Shown here piece by piece: positions 8,830-17,307 of a DNA stretch of 64,000 nucleotides. This DNA comes from Ruegeria arenilitoris (lineage in GTDB: Bacteria; Pseudomonadota; Alphaproteobacteria; Rhodobacterales; Rhodobacteraceae): NCBI RefSeq assembly GCF_013032445.1, contig NZ_WQCA01000002.1, forward strand, positions 62,001 to 126,000, in the 5' to 3' direction. The notes below the pieces were generated by a model. That model had not been told where the DNA came from, made no database searches, and saw nothing but the letters and a program-made list of their open reading frames with translations. The position numbers and the translations under genes were made by a program. The first letter of the stretch is position 1. Each line of letters starts with the position of its first letter.

Positions 8830-10218
8830 CTAACCCGCCATCACCCAAACATCCATCGGGGTCTCTACCCCCCGAACCGCATGGTTTTCATGTTTTTCGA
8901 ATCCTGCCATCAGCTCAAATGCGCTGTGACCCTCGTCCTGCAATTGCCCTCGCACCGCATCGCTGATGATCACCCTTGCCTGAAACTCCCGGGTCAGCGC
9001 CTCTAACTTGGCGGCCACGTTCACTGCGTCCCCAATTACCGCAAATTCCAGCCGGTTGGCCCCGATATCGCCCAGAACCACCTCACCAAAATGAACCCCG
9101 ATTCCGACACGAATCTCGGGCTCACCCGCCCGGCGGCGCTCAATGTTCCAGCGGTCGATCACCACGACCATATCCCGGGCACAGGCCACCGCGTTGCTTG
9201 CGTCTAAAGGCGTAGGCACCGGAGTTCCGAATGTCGCCATCAACCCGTCCCCCAGATACTTGTCCAGCGTGCCGTGATGCCGGAACACCTCGGCCTCCAT
9301 GCGGGCGTGGAAACCGCGTAGAACCTCGATCACCTCATAAGGATCGCGCCCGGCGGCGTATTTGGTGAACCCTACGATATCGATGAACAGAACCGCGATG
9401 TTTTCTTTGCGCACTTGCTTGAGCGGCTCGTCATTCTGGCTCAGTTCATCCACCACGTTGGGCGAGAAATAGCGCGACAGGTTTGCCCGTTCGCGCTCCA
9501 AGCCTGCATTGGTCATCAGCAATCGGTTGAGCCGCCGCATCGACACGCCCAACGTCACCGCGACCATCATGAAGACTACGATCTGCTGGATTCGTTGCGT
9601 GGGCATGAAACTGTTGGGGTCCAACAGCTCAGCCACATCCGGATAGCCGGTCAAAGCCTCGGCCACACGTTCGCTGAGTCCAGGCATCGGAGTCGCAACC
9701 CACCAGGCGATGATCCATCCAGCGGTCCACATGCCCGCCGTCCATGAACCTATCGCAATCACCGTGCGCCAGGAATACGCCAGCGTTCCGGCCGCCAAAA
9801 TGATGAAGAAATACTGGAAGTTATCGAACCGGTACTGCATCGCCAGCGGTCGCACATCGTCGCTGAACGGGTTGGGCACGACCATTGCCGTCGTCATGAT
9901 CAACAAGTCCGCAAAAATCAGCAATAGCTCGGTCCGCGATTGCCCCACATGACCAGCACGCCGGATCAGCCAGCCATTTGCGCAGATCAGCAGCAGGATG
10001 AAATGGTACCACAGCACTTCCCATTGCGGGTTGAGGAAAACCAGCAGTATAGCGGTCAGCCCCATTGCGATCCACCGCGCACGCACGGCAAGCTCCAGTC
10101 CTTCGCGCTTGTGCCGTTCCAGCGCGGCTTCGGTATATTTGTTCTCCAGATCGTAGTTATCTGGGCGGGTTACAAAGAACCGGTCAAAGCGGGATTGGCT
10201 GGCTGTGGTATCCGACAT
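8830..10218 (-). CDS. membrane adenylate/guanylate cyclase
   Basis: The 462-residue protein has about six hydrophobic segments in residues 45-245 followed by a class III nucleotide cyclase domain (about 280-440). Metal-binding aspartates lie in 'VLFIDIVGFT' and 'KYLGDGLM'; the lysine in 'DKYLGD' favours ATP as substrate. The transition-state pair usually written N-x3-R reads NVAAK (Asn400, Lys404), an Arg to Lys change. It probably produces cAMP in response to a membrane signal. A good ribosome-binding site (AGGAGCC) precedes the ATG at 10218. The ccrM terminator lies just upstream, so it is its own transcription unit. Confidence 0.9.
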   Translation of the reverse strand: MSDTTASQSRFDRFFVTRPDNYDLENKYTEAALERHKREGLELAVRARWIAMGLTAILLVFLNPQWEVLWYHFILLLICANGWLIRRAGHVGQSRTELLLIFADLLIMTTAMVVPNPFSDDVRPLAMQYRFDNFQYFFIILAAGTLAYSWRTVIAIGSWTAGMWTAGWIIAWWVATPMPGLSERVAEALTGYPDVAELLDPNSFMPTQRIQQIVVFMMVAVTLGVSMRRLNRLLMTNAGLERERANLSRYFSPNVVDELSQNDEPLKQVRKENIAVLFIDIVGFTKYAAGRDPYEVIEVLRGFHARMEAEVFRHHGTLDKYLGDGLMATFGTPVPTPLDASNAVACARDMVVVIDRWNIERRRAGEPEIRVGIGVHFGEVVLGDIGANRLEFAVIGDAVNVAAKLEALTREFQARVIISDAVRGQLQDEGHSAFELMAGFEKHENHAVRGVETPMDVWVMAG

Positions 10219-10280
10219 CGCAAAGGCTCCTTAACTGTGTCGCAGGATACAGGAGGCGCGGTTTGAGACCAGACGTCAGG

Positions 10281-10311
10281 AAAACAAAAGACCCCGCCGA
10301 TCACGGCGGGG
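10281..10311 (-). terminator. rho-independent terminator of ccrM
   Basis: On the minus strand an 8-bp perfect stem (CCCCGCCG/CGGCGGGG, ATCA-type loop) is followed by TCTTTTGTTTT, 52 bases after the ccrM stop codon. Confidence 0.85.
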
Positions 10312-10362
10312 CAAGGCGTAGTGCCTTGTGTCAGGCCACAGGCACCGGCGGTGTTAGTGAGA

Positions 10363-11573
<1,211 letters not shown>

Positions 11574-12191
11574 TTACTCTTGATACAAGATATTGTGTAC
11601 CGGCTTGAACGAACGTCTATGGTGTGGGGTCACACCAAGATTTTGCAGCGCTTCGCGGTGTTGTTTCGACGGATAACCGGCGTTTGTCTCCCATCCATAG
11701 CCGGGATGCTGTTGCGCCAAATCCACCATCAGTTGATCGCGCCAGTTTTTGGCGATGATTGACGCCGCCGCAATCGACACCGAATGCGCGTCGCCCTTGA
11801 CCACAGCCTGCGACGGGATCGGCAGGCCACGCGGAATCATATTGCCGTCGATTAGCAGGTAATCCGGCGGCGGGTTCAGCGCTGCCACCGCGCGCTCCAT
11901 CGCCAGATGCGAGGCGCGCAAGATGTTGTGTTCGTCGATCTCAGCCACCGTGGCCTCGGCCACCGCGATCTCGGCACGGTCGCGTAGCGCGGCCTCAAGC
12001 GCGATGCGCCGCTTTGCCGTCAGCTTCTTTGAATCGTTCAGCCCCTCGGGAATATCCTCGGGGTTCAGAACCACGGCAGCCGCCACCACCGGCCCAGCCA
12101 GCGGCCCGCGCCCCACCTCATCCACGCCCGCGATCCGCAGATAGCCATTCGCCGCGGCGGTATTCTCAATTTCATAATCCGGTGTCGTCAT
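11574..12191 (-). CDS. rnhB: ribonuclease HII
   Basis: RNase HII cuts RNA in RNA-DNA hybrids, including single ribonucleotides in DNA. The 205-residue protein opens with 'AGVDEVGRGPLAGPVV' (first catalytic Asp-Glu), carries 'LNDSKKL', 'YLLIDGN', and the later catalytic residue in 'VKGDAHSVSIAAASI'. The start at 12191 (MTTPDYEI) follows AGGGG. An upstream extension in the same frame crosses a terminator and is rejected. ccrM lies downstream on the same strand. Confidence 0.95.
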   Translation of the reverse strand: MTTPDYEIENTAAANGYLRIAGVDEVGRGPLAGPVVAAAVVLNPEDIPEGLNDSKKLTAKRRIALEAALRDRAEIAVAEATVAEIDEHNILRASHLAMERAVAALNPPPDYLLIDGNMIPRGLPIPSQAVVKGDAHSVSIAAASIIAKNWRDQLMVDLAQQHPGYGWETNAGYPSKQHREALQNLGVTPHHRRSFKPVHNILYQE

Positions 12192-12227
12192 ACCCCTGGA
12201 AAACCGCGTTTCACCGCGCACCGCAAG

Positions 12228-12259
12228 AAAAAAGAGAGGGCAGCTTGCGCCACCCTCTC
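12228..12259 (-). terminator. rho-independent terminator with GCAA tetraloop
   Basis: Minus-strand hairpin of about 11 bp (GAGAGGG plus wobble-extended GGC) closed by a GCAA loop and followed directly by TTTTTT. It ends the transcript of the small exported protein gene at 12302-12790 and insulates rnhB. Confidence 0.88.
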
Positions 12260-12301
12260 CCTGCACGGCGCTTCTGTGGCGCCGCTCCTGCTCGAAAACC
12301 T

Positions 12302-12790
12302 TTACTTGTTACTTACGCGGTATCCTTTCTGACGCAGGCAGCTGGGATGGTACGCCCGCTTGACCCTGTCGCCGTTCCAGAACCTGACCTCGCACTGGTC
12401 TGGCAGGCTATTGCTATATTTGTAATGCTTGCTCAGGCAATTCGTGCCCAACAGACGCTGTTTGGACCCATGCCCTTTGAAATTGCGCAAGCATCGTTGC
12501 GGCAGGTTGTAGCGCGCAACACGTTTGGGCAGCGGGCGTACGCGACGCGGCTTATGCTTCGGTTTCGAGTACACGCGGTTTTGGGGCGCCTTATATACGT
12601 GATTGTAGTTGTTCGTAACGGAATTCTTTTTGTTTTCGTCACTGAAATGCTTCACGGCGACGCCAAGAAGCGCAATTGCCGCAAGCCCGCCGAGGATATC
12701 TTCGACATCAGCAGCCCGCGCCTGCGACGCTGAAATTCCGGTAATCACAACCGCAGAGGCCACGATCAGGGCGATGAATTTCTTATGCAT
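12302..12790 (-). CDS. small basic exported protein, function unknown
   Basis: The 162-residue product has a signal peptide (hydrophobic residues 6-20, cleavage near 'SQARA'), a short hydrophobic stretch ('DILGGLAAIALLGVAV', about 30-46), then a very basic middle rich in Lys, Arg and Tyr. The C-terminal part has several cysteines ('RCLRNF', 'TNCLSKHY', 'QCEVRF', 'SCLRQKGY') that could form two disulfides. I do not recognise the family; roseobacters carry similar short secreted proteins. It is transcribed away from another small exported protein across a region with a repeated near-palindrome, and ends at a strong terminator. Confidence 0.65.
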   Translation of the reverse strand: MHKKFIALIVASAVVITGISASQARAADVEDILGGLAAIALLGVAVKHFSDENKKNSVTNNYNHVYKAPQNRVYSKPKHKPRRVRPLPKRVARYNLPQRCLRNFKGHGSKQRLLGTNCLSKHYKYSNSLPDQCEVRFWNGDRVKRAYHPSCLRQKGYRVSNK

Positions 12791-12891
12791 GTTGCTTGTC
12801 CTTCAGAGGTCTCAAGGGCCCGGTGGCGGGCCGTGTGCTCGATGCCCTGACACTGTTCCCTCCCCGTTCAGACAAGCAATAACGCCCCTTT

Positions 12892-12904
12892 GTTATTCAA
12901 TATC
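12892..12904. repeat. near-palindromic 13-mer GTTATTCAATATC, copy 1
   Basis: Copy 1 of a 13-bp near-palindrome (G-W-TATT-S-AATA-W-C). It lies 33 bp from copy 2, about three helical turns, between divergent genes, as expected for a repressor or activator operator pair. Confidence 0.5.
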
Positions 12905-12924
12905 AGACCTGCCAAACCCCTTGG

Positions 12925-12937
12925 GTTATTGAATATC
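12925..12937. repeat. near-palindromic 13-mer GTTATTGAATATC, copy 2
   Basis: It differs from copy 1 only at the central base (G for C). It is upstream of the small exported protein gene that starts at 12966. Confidence 0.5.
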
Positions 12938-12965
12938 GTGGCAACCCATGCGCAGGATGCGGCTT

Positions 12966-13253
12966 ATGAAACAGATCCTCTCTTCCTTGGTCCTGTTGGC
13001 CCTGATATCGCTTGGCTCTACCGCAGCTGCGGCCGATTGCTATGTCGACTACAAGGCGAAAAAGGATAATCCGCTGCGCCTGCACTATGGCGTCATGCAG
13101 GTGCCTGCCTGCGACAAGGGGCGCGCAAAAAAAGAAGTCGCCAATCGCCTAAAAGGCTCGGGCTGGACCTTGCTGAACGTCATATCCGTGTTCGGATCGG
13201 AAGGGTTGGATAAAAGGAAGGGCAATGCCGGAAAATTCTATCTCCGTTACTGA
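12966..13253 (+). CDS. small exported protein, function unknown
   Basis: The 95-residue protein starts at the ATG at 12966 (MKQILSSLV). It has a clear signal peptide (hydrophobic to 'STAAAA', cleavage before DCYVDY) and a short mature domain with two cysteines ('DCYVDYKAK', 'VPACDKGRA'), rich in lysine and aspartate. It resembles short periplasmic proteins of marine roseobacters, but I recognise no function. Its end overlaps the start of the membrane winged-helix protein by 29 bases in another frame, so the two are probably co-translated. Confidence 0.7.
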   Translation: MKQILSSLVLLALISLGSTAAAADCYVDYKAKKDNPLRLHYGVMQVPACDKGRAKKEVANRLKGSGWTLLNVISVFGSEGLDKRKGNAGKFYLRY

Positions 13254-13926
13254 GGCCCGCCGATCCGGTGTCAGACTGGTCGGCGCGGGCATAGCGGCGA
13301 TCGTAGTGATTCTGGTGACGGCGGCGATCTTCCTGTTCTGGACCCTTCCAGATGCCAATGCCTTTAACGCTCGGGTTGAACGGTTGTTCATCGAAAGCGA
13401 CCTGACCTCGCAGACGGAAATCCGTTTGCTCGAGATTCTGGCGCAATCCGGCACGGCCTTCGCCGACACGCTGTCGAGCTATCGCATGGTGATCTTCGTG
13501 CTGCTGGTCTTTGCCAGCGCCATGCTGGTGACCGCGCTGGTGTTTCTGGTCATGCTGGTGACGCTGAACCGGCGGATGGCACAGATCGAACGCACCGGGA
13601 TTCAGGTCACCTCTCTGCTGATCAGCCGCGAGGAAAACACCGTCTACCTGAACAACATGGATTTCAAACTGACCCCGGCGGCGATGGAGACCCTGTCGGT
13701 TTTGGCCGAATCCCGTCTGGATGACGAAGTTCTTTCGGGCGTGCAAATCGAGGCGATGATTTCCGGCAAAGACGCCGCCGACTGTGATGAGGCCGCAGGT
13801 GCCACCCGGATCAAACGGCTGCGCGATGCATTGGGCAACCAGATGGTCAGTGAGTTGCTGGTCAAGAACATCGCCAAAAAGGGCTATATGCTGTCGATCG
13901 AAAAAGACGTAATCCAGATGGTCTGA
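13225..13926 (+). CDS. membrane protein with C-terminal OmpR-like winged helix
   Basis: The 233-residue protein has two membrane helices (about 17-40 and 87-115) around a 45-residue periplasmic loop. A cytoplasmic C-terminal domain (about 135-226) looks like an OmpR-type DNA-binding winged helix: 'FKLTPAAMETLSVLAE', 'ATRIKRLRDALG' and a final 'IAKKGYML' hairpin. ToxR and CadC have the winged helix at the N-terminus instead, so this topology is reversed. A membrane-bound one-component regulator is the simplest reading, but DNA binding is an inference. It overlaps the small exported protein gene and is followed after 103 bases by a DUF427-cyclase. Confidence 0.7.
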   Translation: MPENSISVTEARRSGVRLVGAGIAAIVVILVTAAIFLFWTLPDANAFNARVERLFIESDLTSQTEIRLLEILAQSGTAFADTLSSYRMVIFVLLVFASAMLVTALVFLVMLVTLNRRMAQIERTGIQVTSLLISREENTVYLNNMDFKLTPAAMETLSVLAESRLDDEVLSGVQIEAMISGKDAADCDEAAGATRIKRLRDALGNQMVSELLVKNIAKKGYMLSIEKDVIQMV

Positions 13927-14029
13927 TCCGGCCTTTCTGCACAATTTGTGTGTGGTAAAAAGCCGGTGAAACCCCTTGGAATGCGGCGGTGAAAGCCCCA
14001 TCCTATAAGGACTCGCGTCAGGGAGTCTG

Positions 14030-15604
14030 ATGATGAATGTGCACACCACCCCAAAGACCAAAGGTTACGGCATCTCGGTCGAAAAGCTGACCGGTCGCGT
14101 TGCGATATACCGCGATGACACCCTTTTAGCCGAAAGCAGCAACGCCAAAGTCATGTATGAAACACGGCTGCCCGCCACGATCTACATTCCAAGGGAGGAC
14201 GTCTGCATCGATCTTGGCGAGGAAACCGAATTGCAGACCTTCTGCCCCTTCAAAGGGACCGCGACCTATCACGATGTCATTCTGGATGGTCAGCGGCTGG
14301 CCAATTCCGTCTGGGCGTATGAAGACGCGCTGCCCGAAAGCACAGCCATTCAGGGCCATATCGGCTTCATGCCCGACGCCTATACGCGGATCGATCTGGG
14401 CGAAAACACTCTGCGCGACCCCGAGGATGGCAATATCAGCGGTCCGTTGATCGACTGGCTGATGCGCGGCGCATCCGAGAACCAGACCCCCGAAGCCTTC
14501 ACCAAAGCCCTAGCTGAAAAGATGCTGGAGCACGGCATCGCAATCCAGCGGCTCAGCATTCTGGCTTGGTCGCTGCATCCGCTGATCGCGGGTAAACACT
14601 ATATCTGGGAAAAGGGTGAGGACGAGATTTCGACCAATGTTCCCACCTACGAAATCCACGACCACCCGGCTTATATCAACAGCCCCCTGCGTCACGTGTC
14701 GAACGGGCTGGGCGGAGTGCGTCAGCGGTTGAACGACGAAAACCCCCAGAACAGCTTTCCGATCATGGAGGATCTGCGCGCCAAGGGTGCAACCGACTAC
14801 GTCGCCATGCCGCTGCCGTTTTCAGACGGGCGCACCAACGTACTGACCCTGACCTGCGATCATCCGGACGGGTTCACCACCGAGAACCTTGGGCTGGTGT
14901 TCGAATGTTCTTCGGTCATTGCCCGGTATTACGAGGTTTTCATGCAGCGCGAAAACGCACAGGTTTTGCTGGAAACCTATGTAGGCAAACGCTCGGGTGC
15001 TCGGGTTTTGGGGGGTGAAATCCGGCGGGGCGACGGGGACGAGATCGACGCCGCCATCATGTTCTGCGACCTGCGCAACTCCACCAGCCTGGAAGAACGT
15101 CTTGGCCGTACCGCCTATATCAACCTGCTGAACGAGTTCTTTGAGACCGTATCCGGCATCGTGCACGAAAACGGCGGTGAGGTCCTCAAGTTCATCGGCG
15201 ACGCTGTATTGGCAGTTTTCCCAGCCGGTGATGACTCGGAGTCGGCGCGTTGGAATGCTCAACGCTCTGCCATCGAAATCGTCGAAAAACTGAGCGAATT
15301 GCGCCAGTCCGGATCAGACACCCATTGCGATTGCTCCATCGGGGTCGCCTATGGTCGGGTTACTTATGGCAATGTCGGGTCACGCGAACGGCTTGATTTC
15401 ACCGTCATCGGACAAGCCGCAAACGTGGCGGCCCGATTGGGGGAGTATGGCAAAAAGGTAGGCCATCGTATTGTAGTCTCAGCCGACATTCAGCCGGCCT
15501 GTGCCAATGCCGAGCCGCTTGGGGATGTCAAACTGCACAACGTGTCCCTTCCGGTCACATCTTTTGCCCTCCGAACCTCAGCAGATACAGTTTTGAGCGG
15601 CTGA
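14030..15604 (+). CDS. DUF427 - class III adenylate cyclase fusion
   Basis: The 524-residue protein joins an N-terminal DUF427 domain (about 12-117, with 'CPFKGTATYHDV', 'VWAYEDALPE' and 'GHIGFMPD') to a linker or sensor region (about 140-320) and a class III cyclase domain (about 335-510). Cyclase residues are intact: metal Asp347 and Asp391, adenine-selecting Lys387 and Asp456, transition-state Asn465 and Arg469. It therefore probably makes cAMP. No membrane segment is seen, so it is cytosolic. Two ATGs (14030, 14033) follow GGGAG. DUF427 has no established biochemical role known to me, so this fusion may hint at a ligand-sensing function. Confidence 0.88.
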   Translation: MMNVHTTPKTKGYGISVEKLTGRVAIYRDDTLLAESSNAKVMYETRLPATIYIPREDVCIDLGEETELQTFCPFKGTATYHDVILDGQRLANSVWAYEDALPESTAIQGHIGFMPDAYTRIDLGENTLRDPEDGNISGPLIDWLMRGASENQTPEAFTKALAEKMLEHGIAIQRLSILAWSLHPLIAGKHYIWEKGEDEISTNVPTYEIHDHPAYINSPLRHVSNGLGGVRQRLNDENPQNSFPIMEDLRAKGATDYVAMPLPFSDGRTNVLTLTCDHPDGFTTENLGLVFECSSVIARYYEVFMQRENAQVLLETYVGKRSGARVLGGEIRRGDGDEIDAAIMFCDLRNSTSLEERLGRTAYINLLNEFFETVSGIVHENGGEVLKFIGDAVLAVFPAGDDSESARWNAQRSAIEIVEKLSELRQSGSDTHCDCSIGVAYGRVTYGNVGSRERLDFTVIGQAANVAARLGEYGKKVGHRIVVSADIQPACANAEPLGDVKLHNVSLPVTSFALRTSADTVLSG

Positions 15605-15666
15605 CACCCGTGTACTGAAGTTACGATCACACGAGGACCGGCCCAATTCCGGACCTGTGACCACCG

Positions 15667-16458
15667 TCACGCCCCCAGCAGGATCAGCGCGGTCTGAGCG
15701 GGCGAAATCGTGCTCTGCAACTGAGCAATCTGGCTGCGGGCAAGATACCGGTCCGTCAGCTGCGCCACGGCCTCTTCATCCGTAAATTGCGACAAATCAT
15801 CTGATCCGGTCACACCCGACAGCCTGTCTTTGAACACCGCAAGTTGCCGGTCGATGTCCAGCTGAGCGAAACTTGATGGCAGCCCAAGCGCCGTTTCCAT
15901 CATGCTGCGCAGCGGCGGCAGGCTCATCAGATCGAACCATTTGGTGTCTGCACTGCCGTTTTGCCCCGCCAAGTCGACCAGAGCGTGCTGCGCATACAGC
16001 GCAATGCGCATGGTTTCATCAGACTCGCCCACCGCGATTTCGAACCGGGACACGTCGTTGTCGCGGGCAATGTCCTCCATAAACGTCGCAAGCCCGGTTC
16101 GGCGTATTTCACCCGGCCCCAGACCAAACGCCTCGGAAAACTCCCGATACCGGCCGTCGGACAGCCGGTTTGACAGCGCATCATCGGCGCTGGTGCCATC
16201 GGACAGCACCTTCTGGATGAAGTAGCGGTTGTTGATATCGTCTTCCAAACCGAAAGCGCCCAAGGCGACCTGTAGCAAGCGTCGGTCCGACACCAGATCC
16301 TCGGCCTTTTGCACCTTGCCGATGTTGTCCAGAAAGTACTGCCGCTCCCTCTCGCTGAGGGATGAGGACGAAAAGCTGTCCAGTTGCGCGTCATAGGTGC
16401 GCTGCAGAAACCGCCAGCCCACCAAACCGCCCGTAGGGATGACTGGCTGGAACGTCAT
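15667..16458 (-). CDS. DUF1217 flagellar-associated protein
   Basis: The start at 16458 (MTFQPVIPTGGL) overlaps the flbT stop by ATGA; longer in-frame openings run through flbT and are discarded. The 263-residue product contains the repeated 'DIARDN', 'FSEAFGLG' and 'LATFMEDIARD' style segments of DUF1217 proteins, which accompany flagellar genes in alphaproteobacteria. Its role in the flagellum is not established. It is the last gene of the flagellin-flaF-flbT operon and ends convergent with the DUF427-cyclase. Confidence 0.75.
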   Translation of the reverse strand: MTFQPVIPTGGLVGWRFLQRTYDAQLDSFSSSSLSERERQYFLDNIGKVQKAEDLVSDRRLLQVALGAFGLEDDINNRYFIQKVLSDGTSADDALSNRLSDGRYREFSEAFGLGPGEIRRTGLATFMEDIARDNDVSRFEIAVGESDETMRIALYAQHALVDLAGQNGSADTKWFDLMSLPPLRSMMETALGLPSSFAQLDIDRQLAVFKDRLSGVTGSDDLSQFTDEEAVAQLTDRYLARSQIAQLQSTISPAQTALILLGA

Positions 16459-16856
16459 TGCTGATACGCCATCAACCGCTCTTCGCGCGGCAACAATGCG
16501 CGCAGAGCTTTCAGACACTTGTAATACTGCTCGGCCAACAAGGCCTCGGTCGCCTCGGACAACACACGGCGACTGTCCGCGTCGGTAAAGACCTGGCTCA
16601 GCTCTTCGACCCGGCGCAGCAGTTGCTGACGGGCCCGTTCGGGTTCCATTTCGCCGGACAGCACAAGCTGCGCGGCATAGCAAACCCGTCGCACCGGGGT
16701 ATTCACCTCATCCGGGTGGATGGCGTCCCGCAAACGCAGGACGTTGGCATCAGGTGTCATGATCGAAAACCGACTGCGGCGATCCCCGTTTTCAACAACC
16801 ACGCCGTTGATCAGCACCCTCTCTTTCGGGGCCAGTTTCAGAACCAGCCCGCCCAT
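16455..16856 (-). CDS. flbT: flagellin post-transcriptional regulator FlbT
   Basis: FlbT limits flagellin production by acting on flagellin mRNA, in balance with FlaF. The 133-residue protein has the family's N-terminal strands ('LVLKLAPKERVLINGVVVEN', 'SRFSIMTPDANVLR') and the helical C-terminal half with 'YYKCLKALRALLPRE'. It overlaps flaF by one base and the next gene by four, so it is part of a tight flagellin-control operon. Confidence 0.93.
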   Translation of the reverse strand: MGGLVLKLAPKERVLINGVVVENGDRRSRFSIMTPDANVLRLRDAIHPDEVNTPVRRVCYAAQLVLSGEMEPERARQQLLRRVEELSQVFTDADSRRVLSEATEALLAEQYYKCLKALRALLPREERLMAYQQ

Positions 16857-17230
16857 CAGGTGGCCCCCATTTGCCGCAGGCCGCGCAAAACGGCCATGTT
16901 GATCTCAAGCAGGGGTTCCACCGTTGCCTTGTTGCCCAGAACCTGGCTGCTGTGCTGTTCGGTGAACTCGGCCAGATAGAAAATCCGTGCCCGCAACTCA
17001 TTGGGCAAGGCGTTGTCCGAATCCGTGACACCGCTGGCTAGAACGGACCAAAGACGGCGGTTTTCGTGTAGGGCCTGAACGAACCCGCCAAAATCTGTCT
17101 TTTGCCGGGCGGCTGCAGCCTTGAGCCGGTGCGTGATCTTTGAAATCGCCTCGTACTCGGTGTCGCGCGGTGTGCGCGTGGGGGCGGCGGTCTGTGCATA
17201 GGCTCGCTGTGCAAGAGTGTGCGGTGTCAC
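16856..17230 (-). CDS. flaF: flagellin regulator FlaF
   Basis: FlaF promotes flagellin synthesis and secretion and counteracts FlbT. I set the start at GTG 17230 (MTPHTLAQRAY): GGAAGG lies 7 bases before it, while the upstream TTG at 17245 has no such site. The 124-residue product has 'TPRDTEYEAISKITHRL' and 'LWSVLASGVTDSDNALPNELRARIFYLAEF', diagnostic of FlaF. It lies 78 bases after the flagellin gene, past a hairpin. Confidence 0.9.
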   Translation of the reverse strand: MTPHTLAQRAYAQTAAPTRTPRDTEYEAISKITHRLKAAAARQKTDFGGFVQALHENRRLWSVLASGVTDSDNALPNELRARIFYLAEFTEQHSSQVLGNKATVEPLLEINMAVLRGLRQMGAT

Positions 17231-17271
17231 TTGAAATCCTTCCAATTGTCCGTCTTTGGGCGGTCAGGGAC

Positions 17272-17291
17272 GGGGCGCGTTTCCACGCCCC
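17272..17291 (-). terminator. flagellin 3' hairpin with GAAA tetraloop
   Basis: On the coding (minus) strand an 8-bp stem GGGGCGTG/CGCGCCCC (one wobble pair) closes a GAAA tetraloop, 17 bases after the flagellin stop. No T run follows, so partial termination or 3' protection of flagellin mRNA is more likely than full termination; flaF lies beyond. Confidence 0.5.
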
Positions 17292-17307
17292 GGCCAAGTT
17301 TCGGAGG

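Noticed and set aside
16459..16683. Longer start for the DUF1217 gene
   Set aside because: It would run through flbT in another frame; the ATGA overlap at 16455-16458 is the usual coupling.
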